64,000 nt of DNA from the NCBI GenBank assembly GCA_963422465.1, contig OY730174.1, forward strand, positions 496,001 through 560,000, written 5' to 3'. Positions 23,929-33,787 of the stretch are shown here, piece after piece (position 1 is the first letter of the stretch; each line of letters opens with the position of its first letter). Source of the DNA: Lichina pygmaea. Lineage: Eukaryota > Ascomycota > Lichinomycetes > Lichinales > Lichinaceae. The notes under the pieces are model-generated. The model did not search any database. It had not been told where the DNA came from and was given only the letters and a program-made list of their open reading frames with translations. The position numbers were made by a program, and so were the translations under genes.

Positions 23929-24355
23929 GCAGAGATGACTGTTTCGCGTAGGGCGACTGGGCCCAGGTCGAGGGTGGGTCCCCTTGGTCCGAGGTGGGAT
24001 CGTAGTACGTCGAGACGGCCTTCTCGCGTGGCGGGAAGGCGGTGACGGACCCGTTCAGGGCGGGGAGGCCGTTCGTCGGCGTGGCCGCGGCCGTGGCCGT
24101 CGACGGCAGCGGGAGCGGCGTCGAGCCCGGCGGATGTGGATGGCGCGAGTCGTAGGTGGCCCTGTCGTAGGAGCCGTTGGCGGACGTCAAGGACGAGATG
24201 GCATAGGGCGACTGCGTCGGCGAGTGGGCCGAGAACGACGGCCGGTGCTGGCCGGTCGCCATGGCGGACGGTCGTCGCGAATCGGCCTGGGCGTCGTGCC
24301 GATCGGCCGCGGGCTGGCTCGTCGACGACGACGAAGAACGCGGCGGCGGATACAT
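18040..24355 (-). CDS. INO80: INO80 chromatin-remodelling ATPase
   Basis: Catalytic subunit of the INO80 complex, which slides nucleosomes and exchanges H2A.Z in the nucleus. In order: a disordered Pro/Gln/His/Arg-rich N-terminus; the DBINO domain (about 21640-21270); the ATPase with Walker [13 protein letters not shown] box [10 protein letters not shown], motif [13 protein letters not shown]; the INO80 insertion; motif [12 protein letters not shown] and motif [13 protein letters not shown] poly-Ala tract and the C-terminal [11 protein letters not shown] segment follow. The phase-consistent model is 18040-18281, 18350-22352, 22631-23647 and 23780-24355 (about 1945 aa). The intron 18282-18349 is clear. 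The 23648-23779 intron is 132 nt, stop-free and a multiple of three; its removal leaves HHH joined to [10 protein letters not shown]. The 22353-22630 donor is uncertain: the phase fits a GC donor after AAG. The start at 24355 is the first in-frame ATG (MYPPPRS). Confidence 0.93.
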
Positions 24356-26249
24356 GAGACCAAGCTCCGGCGGTGTCCTGCTCAGGGCCGGCGGTCGGGC
24401 TCGAACGACGGCGACGACATCCGCAGCATCCTTCGTCTCTTCAGGTGGTGGAGGCGCCGGACGAAGGGGTCGACGGTCGAGGCGCGAGGCCAGCGTTCGA
24501 TGCGTGCTCGGCAAGTGCGTCCTTCGGGCGCCAGAGAGCACGTCGACGCGATCCTACGGATCCGGCTGGACGACCACGCCTGGCACTTGCGTCGCCCCTC
24601 GCCTGTGCGGCGATGACGGCTGGGGACGTCGATCCTCTGCCGCCCGAACCGGGTCGTGCTGGAACTTGTTCCCGGCGCCGACGGACGGACGTCTTGGGAT
24701 GTCGGGTCGGTCAGTGCTGCGAGCAAGAGCGAGCGACGGACGAGAGGGTCGAGCGAGCCCAGGCGCCGGTGAACGCTGCCGGATACGGTCGTCTGGCAGG
24801 GACGAGAGGCGCTTTCTGCGCTTTGCTTTGCTTGGACCGGTTTGGAGAGAGGGAGAGCGGGGGAGTGGAGGGGAGAGGGTGGGGAATAGAAGAAGTTGGC
24901 AGAGAGGCAAACGAGGAAGGATGCCCAAGACGGCAACGGCAGTCGCAGCAACGTCCGGTGAGGGGGGGGGGGGGGGGGGTGGTGTGAATTTTTTTTTCGC
25001 CGCCTTGGTCCGCCGGGGCTGCGTGCGGCGATGATCCCGACGACCGCCGGAAGAACTTTTGAAAGCGGCCGAGCGGTCTTCCAGGCACGGCCGAACCGCC
25101 AAAGCCTTGGACGACCGTGGCGACGACAGCCGACCGAGGCCGGACTAGTCGTACGAGCAAGATACGCTGCGATGGGGGCGGTCACGAGAGAGCGTCGGCG
25201 GCGGATGGGGCAGAGGATGGACGACGGAAGTATCGGCACGTGGTGATGTCGGCGACGATGGGACGGCGACGGCGACGTCGACGGGGCCGCCGGCGCTGTG
25301 GGCCGGAAAACTCGAAAGGGTGGAGATTGGATCCGGGCGTCGCGGTGGGCGTGATATATAAGACTTCTACAGGTGTCGTGTACGAGGGGTCCGGTCGGTC
25401 GAGTCACTGCGAGTCTATTGTGGTTCTATTGTCGTGTCTTGTTGCGCCCTTCCCGGCCAATTCAGCCTTCGGTTGAGCCTCCAAGAACGGCGGCCCCCTT
25501 CTGCTACAGTACTTCGTACGTACAGCTGGCCCTCCCCAGTCGGCGAGGTCGTGACGAGGCTTGTTGTAAGATCCGAAGAATCATCACGCCCGTCAGATCT
25601 CCCCCCCCCCCCCCCTGGAGGTTGCCGCCGCCGAACGAGGTGCGTTCCACCTCGCCGGCTTCAAGCGTCCCCTCTCCAGATTCGCCATCGTCGCGGCGGT
25701 GGTGGTGGTGGTGGTGGTGAGGATGAGGGTGTTGGGTCTGACCGCATGGACGTCGTCGTGCTTGCCTGCCTTCTCTTTCGTTCTTCTCCCCTGTCAGCAT
25801 ACTGTGCCTACGAGTACGTAGCCCAATTTACAGCGCCGCAACGTCGATTGGTGTGGGGCTTCGGTAAGACGACCCGTAAATTCCAGAGGCATCTTCCTCG
25901 AGTATTTTCGACCCCGAACCAAACGCGGCGGAGTGGAGGACGGCGAGGCGTGGCAGGCGGACAGGTTGTCTCTGTGCTCGGCCGTAGTAGCTGCTGTACG
26001 GTGAGGTCCAGGGTCGCCGTACGCTAGACGACGTGGCTTACTAAGGTCCTACGGGTCTTGAGTTCTCGGTTGAGGGACCAGTCGACTCTTGAGGTCGGAG
26101 CCGAGGGCGCTAAGCCCACCCCGGCCTGTCCGGAGAACCCAGCACGGTGGAACGCCCATCACTTTCACGGATCTGGTTGCGTTTTCGATAAGTCGCTGTG
26201 AGATACGGTGTTGCATGCCCGATGGGCCAGCGGGGAGATCTCCCCTACG
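24356..26249. other. INO80 upstream region
   Basis: No gene is recognised. It holds a G18 run (24962-24979), a C15 run (25601-25615), a GGT-rich microsatellite (about 25697-25720) and a TATATAA-like sequence near 25352. It ends at the copia target site. Confidence 0.6.
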
Positions 26250-26444
26250 TGTTGGGATAATCGGTGTCGGTGACACTTCAGAATGACGAGGCACTTAGAA
26301 GACAATAGGATCTTGTATTCAATAGGATGTACTGAGACATTCGTCTACAATGAAAAATGAGAAAACCTTCCTTCCTCCCAATCTAGGGTTAGCGCCCTTC
26401 TGTAAGTCACGTGGTATGACGTTGCAGATCGCCCAACTTCAACA
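26250..26444 (-). repeat. 3' LTR of the copia element
   Basis: 195 bp; on the plus strand it begins TGTTGGGATAATCGG and ends CTTCAACA. A purine tract on the minus strand (GAGGGGGGG, about 26445-26453) lies just inside it, as expected for plus-strand priming. Confidence 0.95.
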
Positions 26445-26556
26445 CCCCCCCTCGAGCTGCACCTCCACTTTGCAATTTAGCTTCCCCAAGGTGAGTATGT
26501 GGGCCCACCGTCCTCGTCCGCTGCTGCTTCCATTAGCTGACATCTCGTCTACTGTG

Positions 26557-29370
26557 TCAGACCGAGCCTCTGCAGCTTCTCCTTCCGTGCCTGAATGCTG
26601 AGTGGCTTCGTGAGCTCGTCCGCGAGCATTTCCGCAGAAGGCACGTATCCGACCTCGGAATCGTCGGTACGGGCGCCACAGCACCTCGCTCCTCTGTTGC
26701 GAAGGCACCTTCCTTTGCCTTCCCTGTTGCCTTGCGGATCCGCGTACTCCGCCTCACTGGCTCTGTTTCCTGTGCCCTTTCGGACCCTTCCTTCGTGGCC
26801 TTGCCTGTGGCCCTGTTCTCTTGTGGACTTCTTTCAGGTTCCACACGACCTCTTCCTTCTGACTCGTTCGACTCCTGAGCTCCTTCCTCAGGTGCTTCCA
26901 CTGTTTCTTCAGCCACTCCTTGTCGGGGCTGCCAAGGTGAGTCTTCCGTCCCTTCCGCGTCGTATCTTACTGACTCTTCGTCACTGTCTTCTTCGTCCGG
27001 TTCGTCCGACCGATCAGGTACGCCTTGCACCTGTCTCTCTCTCCTTTGCTCGGGCACTGAGGTGACCTGTGGCCACCCCCCCTCAATGCTGTGCTCGGGC
27101 CCTGAGGTGACCTGTGGCCACCCCCCCTCAATGCTGACCTTCTCCTTAGGTCGCACCTGCGCTCGTTGTCCCACGATCTCTTCCATGAATCGTACGGACG
27201 CTGCAGCCGCAATCTTCTTCGTCTCCGGGTTCCATACCAGGTAAATGTGATTACCCCGGTACCCCACCATTACTCCTTTCCAGGCCAGTTGATCTAACTT
27301 CTTCCTCTTCTCCTTCGGTATATGCACGTATGCGACACACCCAAAGGCTCTCAGATGGCCTGCGTTGACGGTCCGTCCCGTCCATTCTCCTTCCGGCAAG
27401 TCCTTCCTATCCCCGTGTGGCAGCTTGTTGTCCAGGTACGCTGACGTCTGGGCTGCTACGGGCCACAGCTGCATCGGCAGCTCCGCGTCCGCCAACATCG
27501 CTTTCACCCGACCGATAATCGTTCGGTTATACCGCTCGGCAACCCCGTTTTGCTGTGGGTTGTACGGCACGGTGGGTTCTTCTCTTACTCCCTCTGGCTT
27601 CAGACGCTTCAAGTACTGACTGATGTATTCTTTGGCGTTGTCACACCGTATCCTGCACAGCTTCTCGCCGGATTCCCGTTCCACCATGGCTTTCCAGCTG
27701 CCAAAAGCGACGGGTAGCTCACTCCTGAGCTTCATGGGATACACCCACGTCATCCGGGTCCAGTCATCAATCATCGTCAGCAGGTACCGTGATCCGTCGT
27801 ACCCTTCATCTTGCAGAGGTCCGCACACATCGGTGTGCACCAGTTCGAGCTTTCTTGTCGTTGTTGCTTCAGCCTTCTTCCGGAGAGTCTTCTGCATTTT
27901 GGCTAATATGCAGTCCTCACAGTTCTCGACTTCCTCCTCATCGTACTCGAACCCTTCGAGTTTGCCGGTGAGTGCTGCCCTCTTCATGACAGCCTTGCTT
28001 GCATGCCCTAGCCTCCGGTGCCAGGTCTTCTTCTTCACGTCTGCAGGACTCTCCTGTCCTGCCCCGCCGGTCGGGCTCTCCTGTCCCGTCGCGAGGACTA
28101 CCTCGCCATTTGCCTTCAAGTGGTACGTGCCCTTTTCTCTTCTGGCCGTTACCCTTCCTCTGCCATTCTTTATTATGGCCATCTCCCCATTCTTTGTTGT
28201 TGTCTCGAACCCCTTCTTGTCCAGATCTGAAACTGACATCAAGTTGGCAGTCAATCCAGGTACGTACAGCACTCCTGTGACTGTCGCAACACCGCTCTGC
28301 TGGTTGAACCGGGTCCGTACAGTTCCTACACCTTTGATCGCAAGCCTGTCTCCGTTGGCTACTGACAGGTGGCCTCCCATGGGTTTCAACTCAACGAATA
28401 GTCCGAGATCCCAGCTCATGTGTCGGGTCGCACCGCTGTCAACGATCCAATCGCTCGTCCGTGGTTCCCCGATCACCAGCTCCGGTACAAGGCAAGTGAG
28501 GTAGGTCTTCTCTCCTTCCTCATCCTCCCGGTACGTTGCCGCTCTTGCCTTCTCCCCTCTCTTCCTGGGTTTCACCGGGGGTTCGTCCTCCAATGGGGTT
28601 CCGTCTGCTGACCGTGTCGCGAAACATTCAGACTTCCTGTGCCCTGTCCGGTCACACCGGAAGCACTTCATGTCCTTTCCGTCTCGTCGGCCCTTGCTCC
28701 GTCCTTTGCCCTCTTTACAGACAGCCAGTGCCTGCTCCGCTTCTCCCTTGACGATCCGTGCCTCTTCTCCTGCTAACTTCTGCAGGACCTTGTCCAGTTC
28801 GTCGATCTGATCCGTCGTTATGAGGATCTTCTTCATGGTGTCGTATTCTGGCGTCAACGACTCTAGGAGCAGGATCACTAATGTCTTTTCCGGCAGTTTC
28901 AGCGTCGAGTCGTAGCTCTCTATTTCAGCATTGAGCACACGGATCCTCGACCCTCTCTCTTCGATCGTTCGGCCGAGGTCCTTCGAAAACAGCTGTACCA
29001 TCGCGTTGTGCAGCTTCTCGTTGTTCGGCCGTTCGTGGATCCCTTTCAGGGTCTTCCAGATGTGGTAGGGGTGCTCGATCCGTCTGACGTGTTTTTGCTG
29101 CTCTTCACTAATTGACGACAGTATGATGTCTGCTGCCTTTCCTTCTTCTGCCTTGCTATCCTGCCACTCCTTTGTGGCCTCGATCCGTTGACCTTTGGAT
29201 CCTGTTGCTGACGTTTGGGCAGGCTTCATCTCTGACTCTTCTGGCTCTACAAGGACGGTGTGCCAGACTCTTGCGGCCAATAGCCGCATCCTGATAACTT
29301 GTGCCCAGTCTTCATAGTTCTCTGGGCCCCGGAGCAGGACCTTCCTGCCCTGTTCCTTCTTGTCTTCCAT
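26557..29370 (-). CDS. Copia Gag-protease-integrase polyprotein, reverse transcriptase deleted
   Basis: The 937-aa frame starts at an ATG just inside the 5' LTR. In order: copia-type Gag, a CCHC knuckle (CFRCDRTGHRKSEC), aspartic protease (DWIVDSGATRHM), GAG-pre-integrase (HRRLGHAS), and integrase with DDE acidic residues in HTDVCG, CDNAKEY and NGVAERYNRT. A 15-residue unit is duplicated in the linker (45-bp units at 27048-27092 and 27093-27137; core EGGWPQVTS). After RRSTRIRKA the expected reverse transcriptase is absent. The last 35 codons in a different frame match the end of copia RNase H (YVPSAEMLADELTKPL), so a deletion with a frame change joined the linker to the extreme RNase H C-terminus. 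Confidence 0.93.
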   Translation of the reverse strand: MEDKKEQGRKVLLRGPENYEDWAQVIRMRLLAARVWHTVLVEPEESEMKPAQTSATGSKGQRIEATKEWQDSKAEEGKAADIILSSISEEQQKHVRRIEHPYHIWKTLKGIHERPNNEKLHNAMVQLFSKDLGRTIEERGSRIRVLNAEIESYDSTLKLPEKTLVILLLESLTPEYDTMKKILITTDQIDELDKVLQKLAGEEARIVKGEAEQALAVCKEGKGRSKGRRDGKDMKCFRCDRTGHRKSECFATRSADGTPLEDEPPVKPRKRGEKARAATYREDEEGEKTYLTCLVPELVIGEPRTSDWIVDSGATRHMSWDLGLFVELKPMGGHLSVANGDRLAIKGVGTVRTRFNQQSGVATVTGVLYVPGLTANLMSVSDLDKKGFETTTKNGEMAIIKNGRGRVTARREKGTYHLKANGEVVLATGQESPTGGAGQESPADVKKKTWHRRLGHASKAVMKRAALTGKLEGFEYDEEEVENCEDCILAKMQKTLRKKAEATTTRKLELVHTDVCGPLQDEGYDGSRYLLTMIDDWTRMTWVYPMKLRSELPVAFGSWKAMVERESGEKLCRIRCDNAKEYISQYLKRLKPEGVREEPTVPYNPQQNGVAERYNRTIIGRVKAMLADAELPMQLWPVAAQTSAYLDNKLPHGDRKDLPEGEWTGRTVNAGHLRAFGCVAYVHIPKEKRKKLDQLAWKGVMVGYRGNHIYLVWNPETKKIAAAASVRFMEEIVGQRAQVRPKEKVSIEGGWPQVTSGPEHSIEGGWPQVTSVPEQRRERQVQGVPDRSDEPDEEDSDEESVRYDAEGTEDSPWQPRQGVAEETVEAPEEGAQESNESEGRGRVEPERSPQENRATGKATKEGSERAQETEPVRRSTRIRKATGKAKEGAFATEERGAVAPVPTIPRSDTCLLRKCSRTSSRSHSAFRHGRRSCRGSV

Positions 29371-29515
29371 CCTATTGGCTTGCCTTCTGCTAACGTCGTG
29401 GCTAGCCCTTCCTTACAGCCTTTTCCTCTAGGCCCTTCTTTGCAGCCTTTTCCTCTAGGCTCTTCTTCTCTTCTTCTTCGACTTCTTCACAGTCGATTCA
29501 ACCTTGTCAGCGGGA

Positions 29516-29532
29516 TCCCCGGGCTCATAACC
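29516..29532 (-). other. Primer-binding site of the copia element
   Basis: Directly inside the 5' LTR the minus strand reads GGTTATGAGCCCGGGG. Its complement resembles the anticodon stem-loop of initiator tRNA-Met (CTCATAA) rather than a tRNA 3' end. That is the pattern of copia-type half-tRNA priming; the exact tRNA match was not checked. Confidence 0.7.
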
Positions 29533-29727
29533 TGTTGGGATAATCGGTGTCGGTGACACTTCAGAATGACGAGGCACTTAGAAGACAATAGGATCTTGTA
29601 TTCAATAGGATGTACTGAGACATTCGTCTACAATGAAAAATGAGAAAACCTTCCTTCCTCCCAATCTAGGGTTAGCGCCCTTCTGTAAGTCACGTGGTAT
29701 GACGTTGCAGATCGCCCAACTTCAACA
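29533..29727 (-). repeat. 5' LTR of the copia element
   Basis: Same 195-bp sequence and orientation as 26250-26444, with no difference found by eye. Confidence 0.95.
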
Positions 29728-30272
29728 CTACGTACCCGTCGCCCGTGTCACGTGATCGCATCGCCGACGCTGCTGGCCCGTCGACGTCAGGGGCCGTCGT
29801 CGTGGCACGGGGGTGTCGGAAGCAGCCACGCACGCCACGGCAGCGTACGGCGAAACTGCCTTTTGGTTCCTGCGTGTACGGCGGCCCGGGAGTCGCCGTG
29901 GCGCTGTCGACCGCCGTAGCAGCAGAATTCCGTCGCGTGATCTTCGCCCGGCCCCTTCTTCTCCCCCCCGTCGTCCTCCCGGCCTGCCACCGCCGGCGCC
30001 GATCGACGGTCCTCGCCGGATGTGGAAGCTTGCGGCGAGTATGGAGTACGTGGTGGGAGGGGAGCGGAGTCGTGGGTCGGTCACGTGGAGCGGTCCAGGG
30101 CCGACCGCCGGACGGACCGCGATGAGGTCGAAGTGAGGCATCTGGCGCGACGTGAGCGAGAAAACAATTTGTTGTATTGCGATCGAGTCCTACTCCGCCC
30201 GTCCACGGTCGCGACGGCAAGGTGTTCTCCGAGCCTCACCAGGGACGACCGGCGTAGGCCTCGAAGGGCCCG
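29728..30272. other. Short intergenic region between the copia element and NHX1
   Basis: GC-rich DNA with overlapping short frames in several phases and no recognisable protein. It probably holds the NHX1 3' UTR. Confidence 0.55.
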
Positions 30273-32734
30273 TTAGCTGCCCCCGCCCCCGCCCCCGCCG
30301 CCGTGACGACCCCCTCCTCGACCCTGGTCCAGCAGCAGCGTCGGCTTGATGAAGTCCTCGTCGAGCTGACGGAACAGGGCCGCCTGGTCCTCGGTCGTGC
30401 CGGAGAGTAGCTGCGTGATGGCGCTTCGGGCCGTCATGCCACCTTCGTGGTGATGCGTGTTGCGGCTGCCGTCGCCGTCGCCGTCGCGGTGCGCCTGTCC
30501 GTCCGGTCTCGGCGTGGATCCGGATGCCGGCCCTGGCCGGCCCGAGGACGTGCCGTCGACGGGGCTGCCACCGCCGTCCCTCCGCCGTGGCGACGCATGT
30601 CGTGCTGACCGCCGGGCCGGAGCCGGCGGTAGGTCCGACGTGTCCGAGTCCACGTCGTCCTCGTCTCCGGCGCTGCCCGTGCCGGCCGGGCCGAGGAGCG
30701 TCTGCTGGGCGCTTTCGACGCCCTTGGGGCTTCGTGCCGAGTTCCGCCGAGGCGCCACGGCGGAGTTCGGATGCGTCGACGGACGCGCGTTGCTGCTGCT
30801 GTATCCTCTCCGCCCGGCCTCCCCCTCGTCCTCGTCCTCCTCGTCCTCTCGTCCTGGGTGAACGCCGTCGACGCGCGAGAGTGGAAGCATGCCGTCGACG
30901 CCGGCGTTGAAGCCGATGCCGTTCCCGTTGCGCTTGTAGTACGTGCCGCCGCCGACGTTTTCGATGTCGAACTCGTCGTCCGAGTCGATCTCCTCGACGA
31001 CGCCGGTTCGGATCCCCAGGATCTCGAGCATGCGCGCCGTCGTGCCGCCGAAGATGATGACGGTGAGCACGACGACGACGAGCACCGTCGCCCGTAGCGC
31101 GTAGCCGTTCTCGCCCGTGAGGCCGGCCGCCAGGGCGACGCCGACGGCGCCGCGGAGGCCGGCCCAGAAGAGCATGGCCTGGTAGGAGAAGGGCAGCTCG
31201 TCGGCGACCTCCTTGCCCCGCCGCCGGGCGCGGTAGCGGATGGCCCAGTTGATCGCCTTCGACAGCGGGAACACCGCCGCCCACCGGGCGATGCAGATGC
31301 CGACGACGGTGACGAGGATGAACAGCGGCTTGAAGACGAGGTCCGTCTCGGTGAAGAGGGACAGGCCGAGGTAGATGAAGATGAAGTTCTCGGTGAGCTG
31401 CGCGAGGACCTGGAAGAGGTATTTCGTCGTGAGCTGCGTCCGGCGCGACATGTTGTAGTAGGCGTAGTGTTTCAGCGTGATGCCGCAGAACAGGAGAGAC
31501 ACGATTCCTGTGCGGTCGCATCGTCGGTCAGCGGAGGAGGCAGGGACGACGCGTCGACGGGAACGACGGGGCCCGTTCCGTACCCGACATGTGAGTGCCG
31601 TTCGAGAAGAAGTAGCTCGCGTACGCGATCAGGACGACGAGGCAGCTCTCGATCTTTGGATATCGCCGGACGAGCGTGTACTTCAGCCCCAACGCCGTCC
31701 CGATGCCGACCAAGACGCCGATGGTCAGGCTGCCGAAGAAGACCAGCAGGAATATGCCGACGCCCTGGAACAGGCTGAAGACGGTCAGGCCAGAGCCGAT
31801 GGATCCGCCTTCCTTGTATCGCTGGGCCGTCTCGAAGAGGACGATGGCGATGGCGTCGTTGAGGATCGACTCGCCGAAGATGACGGTGTAGAGCTTGGGG
31901 TCGACCTTGTACGTGTTGAAGATGGCCAGGATCGTGACCGGGTCGGTGGCGGACAGGGTCGCGCCGACCGAGATGGCTTCGATGAAGGTGATGTTCAGGC
32001 CCTCGAGGGAGATGCGAGTCCACAGATACAAGAGCACGCCCAGGACCATGGCGGATATGAACGTGCCCACAAAGGCAAAGGTGAGGATGCTCCCGATGTT
32101 CTGAAAGAAATTCGCCTGCGACGACGTCGGTCAGCGGCGGCAGCTGCACGGCCATGCCGGACGGACGCACCTGATGCAGCTCATATCCTGACGCCAGGAT
32201 GATCGGGGGAAGGAGGAGATTGAAGAAGAATTGATAGTCGAAGCTGACGGCGTTCTGGATCCATTGCCCGGGGCTCACTCGGATGACCAGTCCAACGACC
32301 ATGCCTGGCCAGACACATGTCAGCGGCACACTCGCCAGACGCTGGCGCGATCGACACGAACCGGCAAAGATGGAGATGACCGTCTCGTGGACGGCCTGGA
32401 TCTTCTTCTGTTGCAGCAGGTAGCTTGTAAAGAGCGCGATGATGAGGAGGATGATCAGGATGAAGAGCGCCCATGACGAGAAGACCTCCTTCTGCCCGGC
32501 CTCGGGCTCTGCGCAGACGTGTCAGCGACGTGGGTCTGGCCAGGTTGCACGCGATCGGGGGGTTCCTACCATCGGGGTCCGCATCTTCGGCTTCTCGTCC
32601 TAGAGCCGAGCACCATCAGCGCATGTGTCCTTGCCCGACGAGAGCAGCGGCATGACTGTCCAGTTTCCGCTGCGACGGAGGGAGAGGGCCTCACGGAGGA
32701 GCTGAAAGACGGCGGAATGCAGTGTCGACGCCAT
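30273..32734 (-). CDS. NHX1: Endosomal/vacuolar Na+(K+)/H+ exchanger, NHX1 type
   Basis: CPA1 antiporter that exchanges luminal protons for Na+ or K+ in late endosomes and vacuoles, setting pH and salt tolerance. It shows multiple membrane segments, the amiloride-site motif FFNLLLPPIILASGY, the ion-binding region ATDPVTILAIF and GESILNDAIAIVLFE, an NGT glycosylation site and GLRGAVGVALA, then a long acidic, Gly/Ser-rich cytosolic tail. Six exons keep phase: 32695-32734, 32570-32599 (30-nt microexon), 32362-32508, 32171-32304, 31584-32115 and 30273-31507, giving 705 aa. Introns are 55-95 nt. The first two exons are inferred from splice signals and phase and are less certain than the rest. It complements V-ATPase (subunit f gene at 58.7 kb) in organelle pH control. 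Confidence 0.93.
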
Positions 32735-33787
32735 TGATACTCCGTCCCTACCGACGCCAGGACAAGCACGGACAGCAGAGGCGGCAATCAGAATCTAGGA
32801 AGAAGACGAAGAAGGCGAAACGCAACCGTCGACCGCATTACAGACATTTATGGCGATTGAAGCTCTCGATCCGACGTCGCTCGAATGGTCCGACGCATTA
32901 CGTATTGAACCGAAGGCTCGACGTTGCGCATCACAACGGCGGCTTAGATAATCAACAAGTCCCAGTCACGTGTGTTAATCACGTGATTGATAGCACCTGC
33001 CCTGTACCGGTACCGTACCTTCGTACCGTACCGTTGGCCTCGATGATGCGATGTCCGACACAAAATTGCCACCGACGCCGGACCATCTTCCGGCGTCGCA
33101 ATCCAGACGTCCGATGACAGTATGGCGTCCGGTGCCACATCTTCTTTTCGACATCGCTCCGGCACAGTTTCGTCGACTTACTCTGTCAGCTGGCTGCCGC
33201 ATGTGGACAGCAAGCTGACTAAGGCAGTCCGTCTGGGGCCGGCTGCGTCATCGGACGTAAAAAGTTCTGAACCACGCCAAGGGACTGGACAATATTGGAA
33301 GACCGCCCGGAAATGGGCATCGTGGCTCCAGATGAAGGAATAGCAGCTCCAGTGCTGCATGTCTGCATGTCTGTCTACCAGTACATGCCTGAGCAGCCCA
33401 CTTTCGCTTGGAAGAATCATCCGTCGCCCGACTCTTCTGCTCCGGATAGCTATTCAACGCCGCGCGACATCCACAGTCCACATGAATCGGGCTCCATGAA
33501 ACAGCACGGCATTTGGTCTCGTGCCAGACCACGAGGAGAACCGGACAGCGACCAGGCACCATCACATGGTTCGCGACGGCGACGGAAGCCTGCTCGTATC
33601 GAGTGCGCGCGTCTGCGCAACATCGCGACTTGACCCGACTCCTACTTCGCACCGCACAGAGCCCGTCCTCCGCTTTCGAAAGGGTCAGACTGCTGGCGCG
33701 CACCCGTCGCACTGCGGGCAGGCGTCCGCTGGCCGGAGACCGCGTTTTTGGTTGTAAATCGGCATTCCAACCCTGCTGTCCGTCGCG
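32735..33787. other. Divergent promoter region between NHX1 and the sugar transporter
   Basis: No gene is recognised in about 1.05 kb. Short GTACC-rich blocks occur near 33003-33035. Confidence 0.6.

Larger units (their letters stand above)
26250..29727 (-). mobile_element. Ty1/copia LTR retrotransposon, recent and internally deleted
   Basis: A 3478-bp element lies between two 195-bp LTRs that are identical by eye and is flanked by a perfect 5-bp target duplication CTACG (26245-26249 and 29728-29732). The element reads on the minus strand: 5' LTR 29533-29727, primer site, one gag-pol frame, purine tract next to 26444, 3' LTR 26250-26444. Protease and integrase domains are intact but reverse transcriptase and nearly all RNase H are missing, so it would need another copy for mobility. 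Identical LTRs mean the insertion is recent. It sits between the INO80 promoter side and the NHX1 3' end. Confidence 0.96.

Noticed and set aside
26557-26740. Programmed frameshift between integrase and RNase H in the copia element
   Set aside because: The whole reverse transcriptase is missing between them, so the frame change is explained by a deletion.
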